From Dentipellis sp. KUC8613 (taxonomy: Eukaryota; Basidiomycota; Agaricomycetes; Russulales; Hericiaceae): a stretch of DNA of 64,000 nt. The stretch lies in contig NSJX01000004.1 of the NCBI GenBank assembly GCA_002286715.1, forward strand, positions 508,253 to 572,252, in the 5' to 3' direction. The notes under the pieces were generated by a model, which saw only the letters and a list, made by a program, of their open reading frames with translations, had not been told where the DNA came from and did not search any database. A program made the position numbers and the translations under genes. Positions 1 through 10,998 of the stretch are shown here, piece by piece; positions within the stretch are counted from its first letter, which is position 1; every line of letters starts with the position of its first letter.

Positions 1-1629
1 CGGCGACAATGAAGAACAGCGACAACTGGATAGCAATCGACAAGGACAGCACCAACTTGTACACCCTGTTGATGGTCAAGGAGGCGCCGATCCGTTTGAA
101 GGTCTGCCATCCATACGTCTATTCGCCAGCAGTATATTCAACAACCACGATCAGCGAGTTCAAGTACAGTGAACACACCTTGATTAATTTCCATGACAAG
201 AAGATGGACAACAGCACTGCGGCAGCGTTGAGGGCCAGAGCAGGGATTTCGGCTCTGCCGCGCGCAGTCCAGTAGTTTGGCAAGAGATTCAGGTTGCAGA
301 CACCGTCAGTCGTCAAGCGCTTGAAGTCGGCGTGGAAGACGGTCGTGTCATAGACCTGGAAACCGCCCCATGCTGTGGCTGACAAGTGAGTGAGGAGAGC
401 GGCGAGACTGGTAGATCGTCAGTCGTGTGGACACGGATAAGCGATACGAGCGCATACATGTGAGGGATGGATTCGTTCAAGATCTGGAAGGGCGTTAGAT
501 GCTTGATTGCACAAAGTTTTACAAACTACTGACGGCAACAATCGACATTCCCAGCACCCAAAACTGGAAAGCGATGAAAGTGATGTCCTCTCGCTTTGTG
601 TTATCCAGCCTATAGGAACGTGTGAAACACATGTTACAACGCTGGAAGGAAGTACTGACAACTGCACAGCCCAGTTCAGGGAGGTGAGGCACTTGTTGTC
701 GAGTGTGACAGTCTGGCCATCGAAGCCCGAGCCGTGAAGAGTCACAGGAGTCTGACCTGTGGTTTGCAGAGACCGAACGGGCTCGAACGTGGAGCCATCA
801 TGGCGCTTCAGCTTCGAAGGTCCAGGCTGGTGCGACACCGTGGTGGTGACCACTTTGACGACAACTTGAGTAACCTTTGCGGCAGCGGTAACAGTGGGTT
901 GCGACACTTCGGACACTGAGGATGAAGAATTCGTGGCAGGCGAGTCATCAGAAGAGAAAGAATTGGGAGAGGGAGAAGACGTTGGAATGCTTGATGTAAT
1001 TGATACAGTTGATGAGGCCGCACTCGATGCGGATGAGGCAGGGGGGTTCTGAGTAGAAGAAGAAACAGTTGTGATCACGGTCGAAGCTAACGACGTCTGC
1101 GCCGCGAGAGCAGCTTTGTTGACAGCAGCATAAACGCCATCCTGCGTGCTATTTGAGGCGCTAGTTCCGGCCCAGATCTGTTGACAAGTGCTTGCACTGA
1201 GAGTATTTGGCGGTTGGTCACAGTAGCGCAAATCGCTACCTAATACGAAGAATCCGGGAACAGTCGCGTTGCCTTGTTCAATGAGACCGTAGAGGAAGGT
1301 TGCGGCATTGGCATTGATGCTGAATGCTTGCACCTGGAAAACAACTTGCAAGATACAGTGCAGAATAGAGAACCCGAAGTAGAACATGGTGATGCGCGAC
1401 ACGTTAATCCGCTCCCACTGTAGGAAAGACATCAGCTTAAATTGAGCTGTACTGATATGAAGAGCGCCACAGAAAAGGCAAAGTGACTGCTAGCCATTCA
1501 TACAACTTCAAGAGCTCTTGGGTAGTTGGAGAAGGATGCTATGGGGTCGGGAAATGACGGTCTCTGACTTACGAAGAGCTTCAACTTTGCCGGAACCGGG
1601 ACATAGTACCAGATTTGCTTAACACGCAT
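1..1629 (-). CDS. Multi-pass membrane protein, unknown function, 3' end cut by window edge
   Basis: Function unknown. A short first exon (1573-1629, 19 codons starting MRVKQIWYYVPVP) ends at a GTAAGT donor. The next exon opens at 1417 after a TTTCCTACAG acceptor and reads WERINVSRITMFYFGFSIL, a first membrane segment. A luminal or extracellular part follows with several N-x-S/T sites and cysteines, then a long Ser/Thr/Pro-rich stretch. Further exons carry more hydrophobic segments: ITFIAFQFWVLGMSIVA (about 540-595), the block including AEIPALALNAAAVLLSIFL (about 200-260), and a last visible segment with KLVLSLSIAIQLSLFFIVA (about 1-60). The remainder lies left of base 1. The overall plan resembles uncharacterised Agaricomycete membrane proteins as I recall them; I know no function. 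Splice sites in the middle are uncertain. Confidence 0.7.
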
Positions 1630-2733
1630 TGTTGGACGGTGCTACAGACAGAATCGCATTAAACGCGAGCGTAAGTAGAGTCACATAGAAGTTATATCTG
1701 CACGCTGACCAGAGGTTGTCAAAACCGGGGGGGCAATAGGCCAATTTTAAGGAGCTAAATGCCACTAGGGCAGGAAAGAGGATAGGGAAAGACCAGCCAG
1801 CTGTAAGGAGTTTGAAAGAGAGTTGTCGACAAAGAACAGTTGTCGGCTGCGAGCACGGCTCAGCCGAAAGTTTGAAAAGAGAAGTAGGGAACAGACGGGA
1901 AGGGGAAAGGGGAAGGAAGGAAGGAGGGAGAGAGACGGCCTCAAGGTGGCCCTGGTCGTAGAGCGGGGGAACCGGCCTTTGCTCGCGATCCGGCGCTAAT
2001 TCACCAAATCTACGGATTCTGTTGTCATGTCGATGGCCTCAATTATCTACGCAGTGCACATCATCCTGCAAGACAACATTATCTTCTGCAACACGATCTC
2101 AGTCTGTGGTCCAGGATGGCAGATTTCGTCGGCCCTGCTTTGCTCGTCACGACCGCACTCTTCGATGCCCCCAACTTCAGAGTCCTAGCTCACCGGAGGC
2201 TTTCTACTACAGCCGTTTACAAATCGATAGGCCGCTTCTGACGAGATCACCGCACAGGGGGGACTTTCAATAATCATGCGGAGCTTTGATCAAGTAGCGG
2301 TTGATGGCAAGAGCAACGCCACTGTCGCCACAATTGCGGTTGTCGGAACCTCGGCACTCATCATCTCCGATCTAAATTTCTAATTCCACATGCGCAACGA
2401 TTTGTCGTGAAGCGGCCTATCGATTTGTAAACGGCTGTAACTGTGGCACAAACAACTCAACGCCGATCCTGATCGGGATCAGAGTCAAAGCGATTTCATC
2501 CAAAGTTATTGAAAGGCCGCTTTCAACAATGCTCGGACCCAGGGGCCGCGTGAGAGATCTAGACCGTGAGGAACAGACTCACAATTGCATGAAACACGAA
2601 GCAAGTCGGCATGTCTCGTAATACTGTCATTGCATTGTTGTGAAGGGTCTACGCTTGTAAATGCAGGAAAAAAAGGCAGGATCAAAAAATGAAGCTGGAA
2701 ACTAAAACATCGTTGAGTGACAACATGGTCTGT
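1630..2733. other. Gene-poor stretch with inverted repeat
   Basis: I find no convincing gene between the membrane protein promoter and the kinesin 3' end. An open frame of 83 codons at 2022-2273 and a 41-codon frame starting near 2116 (MADFVGPALLVTTALF) look mildly protein-like but have no exon context or recognisable family. They may be remnants of a decayed gene. The only clear structure is the 31-bp inverted repeat listed separately. Confidence 0.5.
2208..2439. repeat. Perfect 31-bp inverted repeat with 170-bp spacer
   Basis: Bases 2208-2238 and 2409-2439 are exact reverse complements over 31 bp; the arm begins TACAGCCGTTTACAAATCGA and ends GGCCGCTTC. Sequence outside and inside the arms does not continue the symmetry. 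No obvious target-site duplication, transposase or further copy is visible in this window. It could be a foldback element, the arms of a short non-autonomous element, or a locally inverted duplication. Confidence 0.8.
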
Positions 2734-5700
2734 TTATTTGCTGCCTCTGGCCATCCTCCGGATGCTCTTGCCGCTATCAGACTGACTGATACGACCCACA
2801 GCCTGCTCGATCTGATCCTCAGTCACCACAGGTTTGCTGCCAAGTTGCCTGGAATTAAATCCTAGTTAGCCTAGTTCTGATCGTCGATCGCTCGAAATCA
2901 TCACCTTTTCTTCTTTGAAGCCTGAGATTGCTTCGTAGGGACGATAACTGTCGAGTCGTCCGCCCCCGCTTCGTCCCACTCTTCAGGAGCTTCAAGAGAC
3001 GGTTTTGCCCGGGACGATCTGCTACCTGCCGTACCGCGCGTAGACCGCCGCTTACCCTTACTTGTCGCTGACGAAGGGGCCTCTGCGTTCTCAGATAAAG
3101 CCATTTTTTCCAGATCTTCCGCAAGGGCGGACATCTTTCCAGAGGACCGCTGTGTCAGGCCCTGCTTGGCCCGCATACTCTGCGTCTTGGCATCGTTGGC
3201 AAACACAGGCGAGGGAGGCACGGTAAAGAAGTCTGCTTCTGACTTGGCTATGAAGCTGCCTGTGGATGTTGATGACGGCCCTGCCAATACCGCAGACCCC
3301 TTCGCCTTTGACTCGTTGCCGCTATCGGGTTGCCACTCCGCATCTGAGGTTTCGGAATTTTCGAATTCCTCCATTTCTGTTTCATCATCTTCATCCTCGT
3401 CCTCTTCATCTTCATCTTCGTCATCGTCACCGTCATCGTCACCGTCGTCATCATCTTCGTCGCTGTCGCGTCTGCTGTCCGTCTCTGTTGCAGTGTCGTC
3501 CTCTGAAGGCAAAAACGAATGCTCAGGTCCGGAAGGGACTCGCATCCGGATCTCTGATGCTCTGTGTGGCTGCTTCTTATTCTTGATGTGCTTTCCTTTC
3601 CCTGCGAGAGGAGACGCCGTGTTGGATCGGCTCGACTGCATATCAGTGGAGCTTTGAGGATAAAGACTCTCATCCTCGGAGTCCTCAGCGATCTGAATCG
3701 CCATATATCAGAAGAATATAGGCGACAGGAGAAGGCTAACGTACGATGCCCATTTCGATATCCTCTTCCTCTTCCAGGTCTTCAACAACACGCCTGGCTT
3801 TCCCCGGTGTCTTTCCGAAGAGACCAGAGCGATGAAGCATGTCAATTTTGGCATCCATCTTCATCTCGTTTTGCTCTACCTATAATTACGGTGTGAATCA
3901 AATGAGCTGCGATAACGTAGCGTCGTTACCTCGTTCATTAGTCTCCGCGCAAACATTTTTTCCATATTGTGGATGCGATGTTCCATCTCTTGCATGACTT
4001 CCTCTCGTGTATCAGCTTCGATGATGGCACAACGCATCTCAGCATCGAATAGCTATTAGGGTGCGATATTAATGACAGGGCTTTGACAGCGGGATGGGAA
4101 GATTGTACCTGCAAGCGCATATTTTCGAGTTCATCAAACAAAGCTTCCACCAGGGGATTCAACGGCTCGTCGTCATCTTCATCTTCAGATTGATCCTCAT
4201 CCTCATCCTCTGCACAGATTATCAGTATATGTGCCGGTAGGCTCAACAAAGTATTAACCTTCGACGACCTCAACTTGCGTCTGGCTGAACTTCCTTCCTC
4301 CTTGACCGCCAGTCGAAATTGTGACCTTCCGACTATGGGGCACGGGGGCGATGCTACCCATCCTCGCTCGCTGGGGGACAGGGATGCCGGAAGGCGCATT
4401 GTGCGACATCTTGGTCGGCGAGGGTGGCGCACGCGGCACCGGGGCCAATGTATGAACTTCCTTAGCAAGTGCTGCGAACTTCATGACATGCGAATTCTCA
4501 TCGAAACCAGTATCATACGGATTGACGTTGACGATCATCACCTGTCGCGATAAATTCCATGTATCAGCCCTGGATATTCGTCAAGTCCTCAATGCAGCAA
4601 TTCTCGCTTACGACGCGTCCATCTCCAACGAAGTAGTCCATGAGGATTTCAGTGAGCTTGCTGTGTCTGAATGGAACCACGGCTAAGAACTTCTTGACAT
4701 CTCGGGTATCGGAGCGTTCGTGCTTAGGACCGGCGAGGCTTTGAGCTACGCGCCGCTGATTGGAGCGCATCACCTCCATACATTGGCCGAGGACCATGAG
4801 CGATTTGTTGATATTGCCCGCTTCTTTCAACCGGTCGCCCGTGGTCTGCGTGTGCTTTGTGCGCTCGGACCCTGCGAGGTCGACGAGCGTGAGACGAGCT
4901 GTGTGATACGCCAAAGGTTCCTGTACAGGGCATCAGCCTTCTCGTTCGAAGAAAATATACGAAAACAGACATCTCTCTCGCCCCGATGCTTCTTCAATAA
5001 CTTGATTGTCACCATTCCATGGCTACGGCTGCTTTGACTGTTTGCCAAAGTGCCGAAAACACGTCGATGAAGTTGACCAAGCTTAACCAAGTTCTTTGCT
5101 TCAGCAGCGCTCTCAACTTTGACCTGCTTCAATCCCGAGACATATTTCCCAGTAAGACCATCGGGACTGTCAGATGGCGGGGAGGGTCGAATCGGCAAAG
5201 CTTTGCGAGTCAGAAGAAGACCTTGTGCTGCTGTTGGCTTGTCAGTCTCCGAGACATCGGCAAGCAAGTCGTAGATCTTCTCGTTGTATACTTCGGCATA
5301 GGAAAGCCAAATAGAATACTCGTGGTTGCGATCGACGCTGAGAACGGTTGGATCGATGTCAGTAGTAGACGCGTCGGATGTCTCCAGATGTTCGGCTAGA
5401 ACTTGAGCAAGAACCGGTTCCTCGGAAGATAGATTGTCTAGTGAAGGACCACGAGTATAAATCCCCGGTCCATCACCTAGTTCGATGCCGTGTAGGCGAA
5501 CTGGTCGGTACTAAAAAGAGTCTCAGTCAGTAGATCTCCTACCACACCTCGTCTAATATGCTTACACGAGACTTGCTCTGTAGACCGTCGACACTATTGA
5601 AGATCACGTCAAGCGTGCGCGGTAATATACCCGCAGAGCCTTCTGTGCTCCCACCCTGCATTGTGAAGGTCTTCCCGGAGTTTGTCACGCCATAAGCGAA

Positions 5701-6334
5701 CAGCAGACCGCTCTCTCCGTCAAGTAGGCCACGGACAAGGGGCAAAGTGGTCTTCGTGAAGAACTCAGCCTGCAAAGTAGACGCTGCGAAGACATGGGAG
5801 AAAGTATAGATCGATGTAGGTGCGGCAGTCGATAGACGGAATCGAGGACGATTGTTCTCGGTCAAGACGCCATCTCGGTTTGGATCCGACATCTGGACAG
5901 ATGTGTCTGTCAGTGTCTCTAAGTATGGAGCTGCCGTAGGTCCGTCGGCATTGATATGAGGACGCAGTCGTAGGAACGCCTGGTATACATGTAAATAACG
6001 ATAGTATATATTGAATCTCGTGTACGTCACGACGCACCTTGATAGGCTCTCTGTCGTTGTCGACCGGTACGCTGATTGGCTTAGCCCGCGCCGTCGGTAC
6101 TTTGGTACCAGCCTTTCTCGCAGCGGGAGCCTTCACTTCCGCCGTATTGTCCCTATTTACAAGGGGTTTCCGCGTCGTTGTGGTCTGCGTTGTACCTCCA
6201 CTGGGAGCCGCCTTCGTTGCTGCACGAGTCGCGCGTGCGGTGGGTGCCGGGACTGTCGTCTGGGAGGTGGCTCGGGTCGTACGAGTAGATGCTCGAGTGG
6301 GAGGAGCCGACGTTTTCCCTCTGGTAGTGGCCAT
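2734..6334 (-). CDS. Kinesin-6 family motor protein (MKLP/KIF20 type)
   Basis: A microtubule motor of the kinesin-6 class, expected at the spindle midzone in anaphase and cytokinesis. Exon 1 (6037-6334) encodes a basic Thr/Ala-rich tail starting MATTRGKTSAPPT. The motor follows: YQAFLRLRP, P-loop GVTNSGKTFTMQG, the kinesin-6-like GILPRTLDVIFNS, SYAEVYNEKIYDLL, switch I SQSSRSHG, switch II DLAGSE, NINKSLMVLGQCMEVMR and PFRHSKLTEILMDYF. An insert of roughly 70 residues before SYAEVYNE and another before the switch regions fit kinesin-6. After the motor come an acidic patch, short coiled-coil exons (LFDELENMRLQ, EMEHRIHNMEKMFARRL) and a long exon (2901-3704) with a strongly acidic run. The last exon ends RRMARGSK at a TAA at 2734-2736. 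Roughly ten short introns. Start codons of this gene and KNL1 are 257 bp apart. Confidence 0.93.
3371..3475 (-). repeat. Acidic-codon microsatellite inside kinesin tail
   Basis: GAT/GAC/GAA/GAG triplets repeat here on the minus strand and encode a tract of about 35 almost purely Asp/Glu residues in the kinesin-6 tail. The complementary strand is open as a poly-Ser frame, an antisense shadow rather than a gene. Such tracts vary in length between strains. Confidence 0.75.
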
Positions 6335-6591
6335 GTTGGTTCAGGACAAGATAGACAATTGTTGGGTGAAAGGAAACAGCCCGAAATGGTGCTCTGAACG
6401 GCGCCGCAGACACGCGGCGGCGGCGACGCGAGCCACGCGCTCACGTGATCTTCCATCGCGTCGCTCACGTGCGGAGTTCGCGTCACGACCACGTGCACTC
6501 CCCGTTTAGTATACTGGCGCGTTTAGCTCTGTCGAGTCGCGGTCAACTGCGCTCTCAGTTCTTCTCAACCCTACCTTCGCCCCCGCCCATC
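6335..6591. promoter_or_regulatory. Divergent kinesin-6/KNL1 promoter with three CACGTG boxes
   Basis: The 257 bp between the two start codons hold CACGTG palindromes at 6442-6447, 6466-6471 and 6490-6495, so the boxes start exactly 24 bp apart. ACGCG/CGCGT cores occur at 6412, 6426, 6435, 6457, 6479 and 6518. CACGTG is the classical bHLH (Cbf1-like) site and ACGCG is the core of the MBF-type G1/S element in other fungi. No factor has been tied to these sites here. Confidence 0.6.
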
Positions 6592-9500
6592 ATGACACCG
6601 TCTCCAATCTCAAGACGCAAATCCATTGCCGTGCCTCACCATGCCACAGCTTTTAGACCTACCCACAAAAGACGGCCACACAGCATCACGCCAGGCGATT
6701 CGGTGCTCAAGCAGCTTAGTCCTGCAGCAAGAAGGCGACGTTCTTTGGTATGTATTTATTCATAATTGGATACGAATTCTTCTAAATACACGTATGTAGG
6801 CACCGCGAAAGAGTATCCTGAAGGCTGCTATTACACCAGATGATACTATTGCGCCTGAGGATGCCACACAATCTATGGATTTTACTCGTGATTTTGGCGA
6901 CTTACAAGACAACACCACGCGTAAAAGCTTAGGTAGAAGGGTCAGCTTTGCTCCTGCAGCGTATGTTCGTGTCTTCGATAAGAACAAGAAGGACAAGAGA
7001 AGGAGCAGCGCGTATTCTGATGGGTCTCCCGAGGACTCGGGAGCAAAGGACGAGAACGCCAGCAATAAAACTCGTCGACGCAGCTCTATGCGTCGGTCCA
7101 TCGCATTTAGCGAGAACGGAGAAGCTTCGATGGAGATCGACTCCGACTTCGACGACACTGGTCCGCTTCCTGAAGGATTTATGGATGGCTCCGACCTCCA
7201 AGACGAGGAGTTCGACGACAACCTCGGCGATCTCCCGGAAGACGATGGCGAGGATATGGAACTGACGGAGGCCATGCCTGTGCGACGGAAGTCAGTGAGT
7301 TTTGGTTCACGGAGGAGGTCTTCAATTCAACATCGGGCTCCTCTGAGTCAAGTTTCTCATGACCCGTCCGACGAACATGAATCCATGCACATCGACGACT
7401 CTGTGTCTATGGATGATCACACGCAATCGACAGACATGACGCAGTCTTCGAATGCGTCGTCAGGGGACCATAGCCAGACTATGGACTTCACTGTACCCGT
7501 CCACAGGCCATTCCGTAAGTCCGAACCTCCAAGCGAACAATGGTTGGCTTTGCGTGCCATGACCCACTCTGGGAATACACCCTACGAAGAACCCCCGTCT
7601 GAGGAAGAGGACGACGGCGATCTTGGGCTTTATCCTGACGGCGGTTCCGTCAGTATGGCCGCTTCGGAGGACATGGAACTCACTGTCGCTCAGAGCCGCC
7701 TAATAGCTCTGCGAGATTCTCTAGGGCTGGGGCAGGCTACGCAGGAAGACAGTTTCACAAGCTCCGAGAATGCATCCCTAGACTTCTCGAACGACGAAAT
7801 GGGTGGCCAGACAGTGAATGTCATGAACATTCTGAGACAGAGCCTTAGCGGAGCAGATATGTCTGCCATGGACTTCACCGAGATCCATCACCAACCGGAG
7901 CATACTTCAGAGGATGACGTCTCGGAAGACCCAATTTCCCCTCCGCAGCCGTCACCGAAACAAGCTGAAGTAGAGCCTGCAGGCCCTCAGATCTCCGCTC
8001 CGCAGCCTGCGTCCAGTGTATTCAGCGCTCCGCCCCCACAGGCACCACAACAGAATGCACCGCAACCTCCGCCACCAGGACGCGTTTTCTTCAGACCTGG
8101 AACTCAGCCAGCTCCTCCGAAGCCAAATCCTCCAAGCTCCCCAGCTAATCCAAACCCGTCTCCTCGAAAAGCTGGTACGGCTGCTTTTGCCCCTCCCACT
8201 GCCCGCCCTCAGCCCAAGCGCCCGGCACCCCCAGATCCCCAGGAACAGGAAAATCGTCGAAGCCCCGTAGAGCGAACCAGCGTAGCCGCACGAGCTTCAC
8301 TAGCGGCCGCCGGTCGTCTTTCTCCCCGAAAGGGATCCGCTGAGCCTGCGCCAGCTCATGCTAACGGCGGTCTACTGCGGCGTCCTTCAGGCTACTTTGC
8401 TCAGCGCAAAAGCCTCGGACCATCGGGGTTCTCTAATGCCGCGACGGAACCTCAGGCAGGTCCTTCGAAGGCGACTGTTGCCACAGGCAGAGCAAGTATC
8501 GGCAGTGTGGCAGAATTGAGTAGTGTCTTCGAACGGCCAATGTCGCCCATTGCTGCTCAGCGACAACTGCGGGAGGCGTCTCCAGCACATGCAAGGGCAT
8601 CTCCCCGACGAGATGAAGTTGCGACACAGCTCGAAGACCCTCAAGGACCATCACAAGAGGAGGTTCATGAAGAGGATATGGAGGTCGAACATGATGTGCC
8701 GGAGGGCGATGCTGGACCTACAGAGCAATGGCGAGCTGGCGTCCAGCAACAAAGCTTCTCTGATGATGATGGGGTAGGACGTCTCTTGGTTTATTTCACC
8801 AAGACTATCTGACCACTACTTCTCGCAGCCCCCCATTAGCATCGAACAATTCTTCGCAATGACCGGTATTCGTTTCATGGACGAAATTGCAGCTCCGCGG
8901 AGGTCGACAATCCATCCCTCGCAGCTGCAGTCCCTCCGCCGGTCATCAGTACCGGAGGCGGATATCCCTCTTGCCGACTACATGATCGCAATGACGGTGG
9001 ATGTGCCCCAACTGGAGCAGTACTCCCGTGTCGTGAAGGATCTCCAGTCGTGGATAGAAAATAGCAAGGAGATATACCGTCAGGCCGAAGAGGAGGCTGC
9101 GAAGTTCACTCCGACGCTGTTCAGAGAGTATTCCATGGCTGATGAGGAAGTACAAGAGGAGTTATTGGTATGTTTTATATGCTACTTTCTGATACATCCA
9201 GGCTCATACCATTTCAAGCATCAACTGAAACTCATCAAAGCCAACAACCACGGCAATGCGCGGTCGCAATGGTACGATTGGCGATTACAGTGGGTGGAGG
9301 GATTATACGAGATCGCAGACAGTGGATTCTCTGATCTAGAGAAGGTAAGAAAGCCCCGCTTTTGAGACACTGTCAAGGAAATTTAGGATTTCGTGCAGGA
9401 TGCCCGCAGCCTTGAATCAACGATTGCCCAAACACAGTCCATCCTCCCCTCACTTCGTGAAGAACATGCTCGCGTCATGAAGGAGCTGGAAGAGGAGCAG

Positions 9501-10645
9501 AGCATCGCTAATGAAATCGAGCACTGCGACCAGGATTACCTCAACGAACTGAACAGCACCATTGCCGAGCAAGAGTATGTCTCACCATGTTGGCTGTCTT
9601 GCCATTTGACATTGATCCCTGTCAATAGGTCTACCCTGGAAGCGTATCGAGTGGACATATCGGAGACGAATGTCCAATTAGAACGCTTGCATGAGAAGCT
9701 CGAGGAGATTGAGGCGCAGAAACGAGAGACAAGCGCTGCTATTGGCGAGTCTAAGCATCTCATCCACATCCAGAAGACCAGTACCCGCGCGGAGGTATTC
9801 CGGCTCAAAGGTGCGCTTAACGCATTATCCTATCGCTCGTTGTAACTCACAGAACCGTAAGACGAGCTCGCTGCCCTGGAAGAACTGCACTTATGGCGCA
9901 ACACTACGGTGCGCCCGGATCTCTTCGAGTTCGTCTACGCCTCGAGGTATCAAGTCACCGTGCCATGCAATGAGTACCGGCCGATACTCGACAAGATCGA
10001 AATCACACGCACGAAGGACATGGCTCTGAAATTCAAAGACCAATTTCCCCGTCTAACGGACGTCTCCCTCAAGCTCGCCCAGCAGCGGCTCGCAGCCTCT
10101 CCACACAGCCTTGGCGTGACCGAGGTGCGTTCTCTGCCCTATCCACTCCCCCGCGCCCGCGCGCTCATGCTCGCACATAGGTCATCGAAAATCTCGGAGA
10201 CCTCTGGTCCTCATGTGCCCAGCTCCGCACCCAATTCAAGCTGCTCGCAATCCGTTACCCCCTCGCGCTCGAGATCATCACCGCGCCCGACGGGGCCGTA
10301 TCTGGCCTGAAGGCGGTCGTCACAGCGATGCTGCACACCGTCAAGGGGAAGATCTTCATCACGTTCACCTGGGACTCGGATACCCTGGCCGACTGGCCGA
10401 TGTCGATCCGCAGTCTCGCCTTCGACGTCCGAGTAGCCTATGGTTCTGTTGAGTACGTCGCCTGCCATCTGTCAAAATCTTACGCCTTTTTACCTGGAAC
10501 TTACTGTTTGTTTCTTTTTCGTCGCAGTGCGGGGAGTATTCGTGAAGCACTCGTCAGGCGTCTCACTCAGTCTACACCCACGGACAACCACGCGTGCATC
10601 CTGGATGCGTGTGCAGAGGCCACATACGACTACGAGGAGTCCTGA
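6592..10645 (+). CDS. SPC105: KNL1/Spc105/Spc7 kinetochore scaffold
   Basis: Outer-kinetochore scaffold that links microtubules, PP1 and the spindle checkpoint. Nine exons read cleanly in phase: 6592-6747, 6800-8773, 8829-9167, 9219-9344, 9387-9574, 9629-9810, 9862-10124, 10181-10452 and 10528-10645, giving 1205 residues. Near the N-terminus are the paired PP1-docking motifs, RKSILKAA and RRVSFAPAA. The long second exon carries MELT-type checkpoint motifs: MDFTRDF, MELTEAMP, MDFTVPV, MELTVAQ and MDFTEIHH. A Pro-rich linker follows. The Spc7 domain begins PPISIEQFFAMTGIRFMDEI and runs into a coiled coil. The C-terminal exons (LWSSCAQLR, LALEIITAPDGAVSG, FTWDSDTLADWP) should form the RWD-type domain that binds the Mis12 complex. 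Identification is strong; the 3' end is at TGA 10643-10645. Confidence 0.95.
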
Positions 10646-10998
10646 GTCTCGCCCCTGCGTTTCGACTACTCTTCTGTACACTTGTATTCACCTGCATCAC
10701 GCTGTCGTGTCTTTGTCTTTCTTGTCACCTGTTGTATTCATCTACCAGATCGTTTCGTCTCGTTCCATCCACTCCACCGATACCATTACAATATGTTACA
10801 AACACAAGACAGGTCATAGATGCATAGCGAATAATTACGGAATTAGGGAATACACCTCCAAGATCGGCAGTCTGCATATGTCCATCATGATCACGTCGTC
10901 GCGCTCATTATAGATCATCTACAGAAGATGCGAGCCATCCGTTAGTCCGCAATCCACCAGAGGAGAAAAAAAGAGACGTACCCATATATTCGTAAAAT
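10646..10998. other. Convergent 3' ends, no gene seen
   Basis: This 353-bp stretch separates two converging genes and should hold both 3' UTRs. It is T-rich on the plus strand just after the KNL1 stop. I see no RNA gene or repeat. Confidence 0.5.

Noticed and set aside
2022..2273. 83-codon frame next to the inverted repeat
   Set aside because: Not recognised, no splice partners; at most a remnant.
3166..3657. Poly-Ser frame on the plus strand
   Set aside because: It is the antisense of the acidic tract in the kinesin tail.
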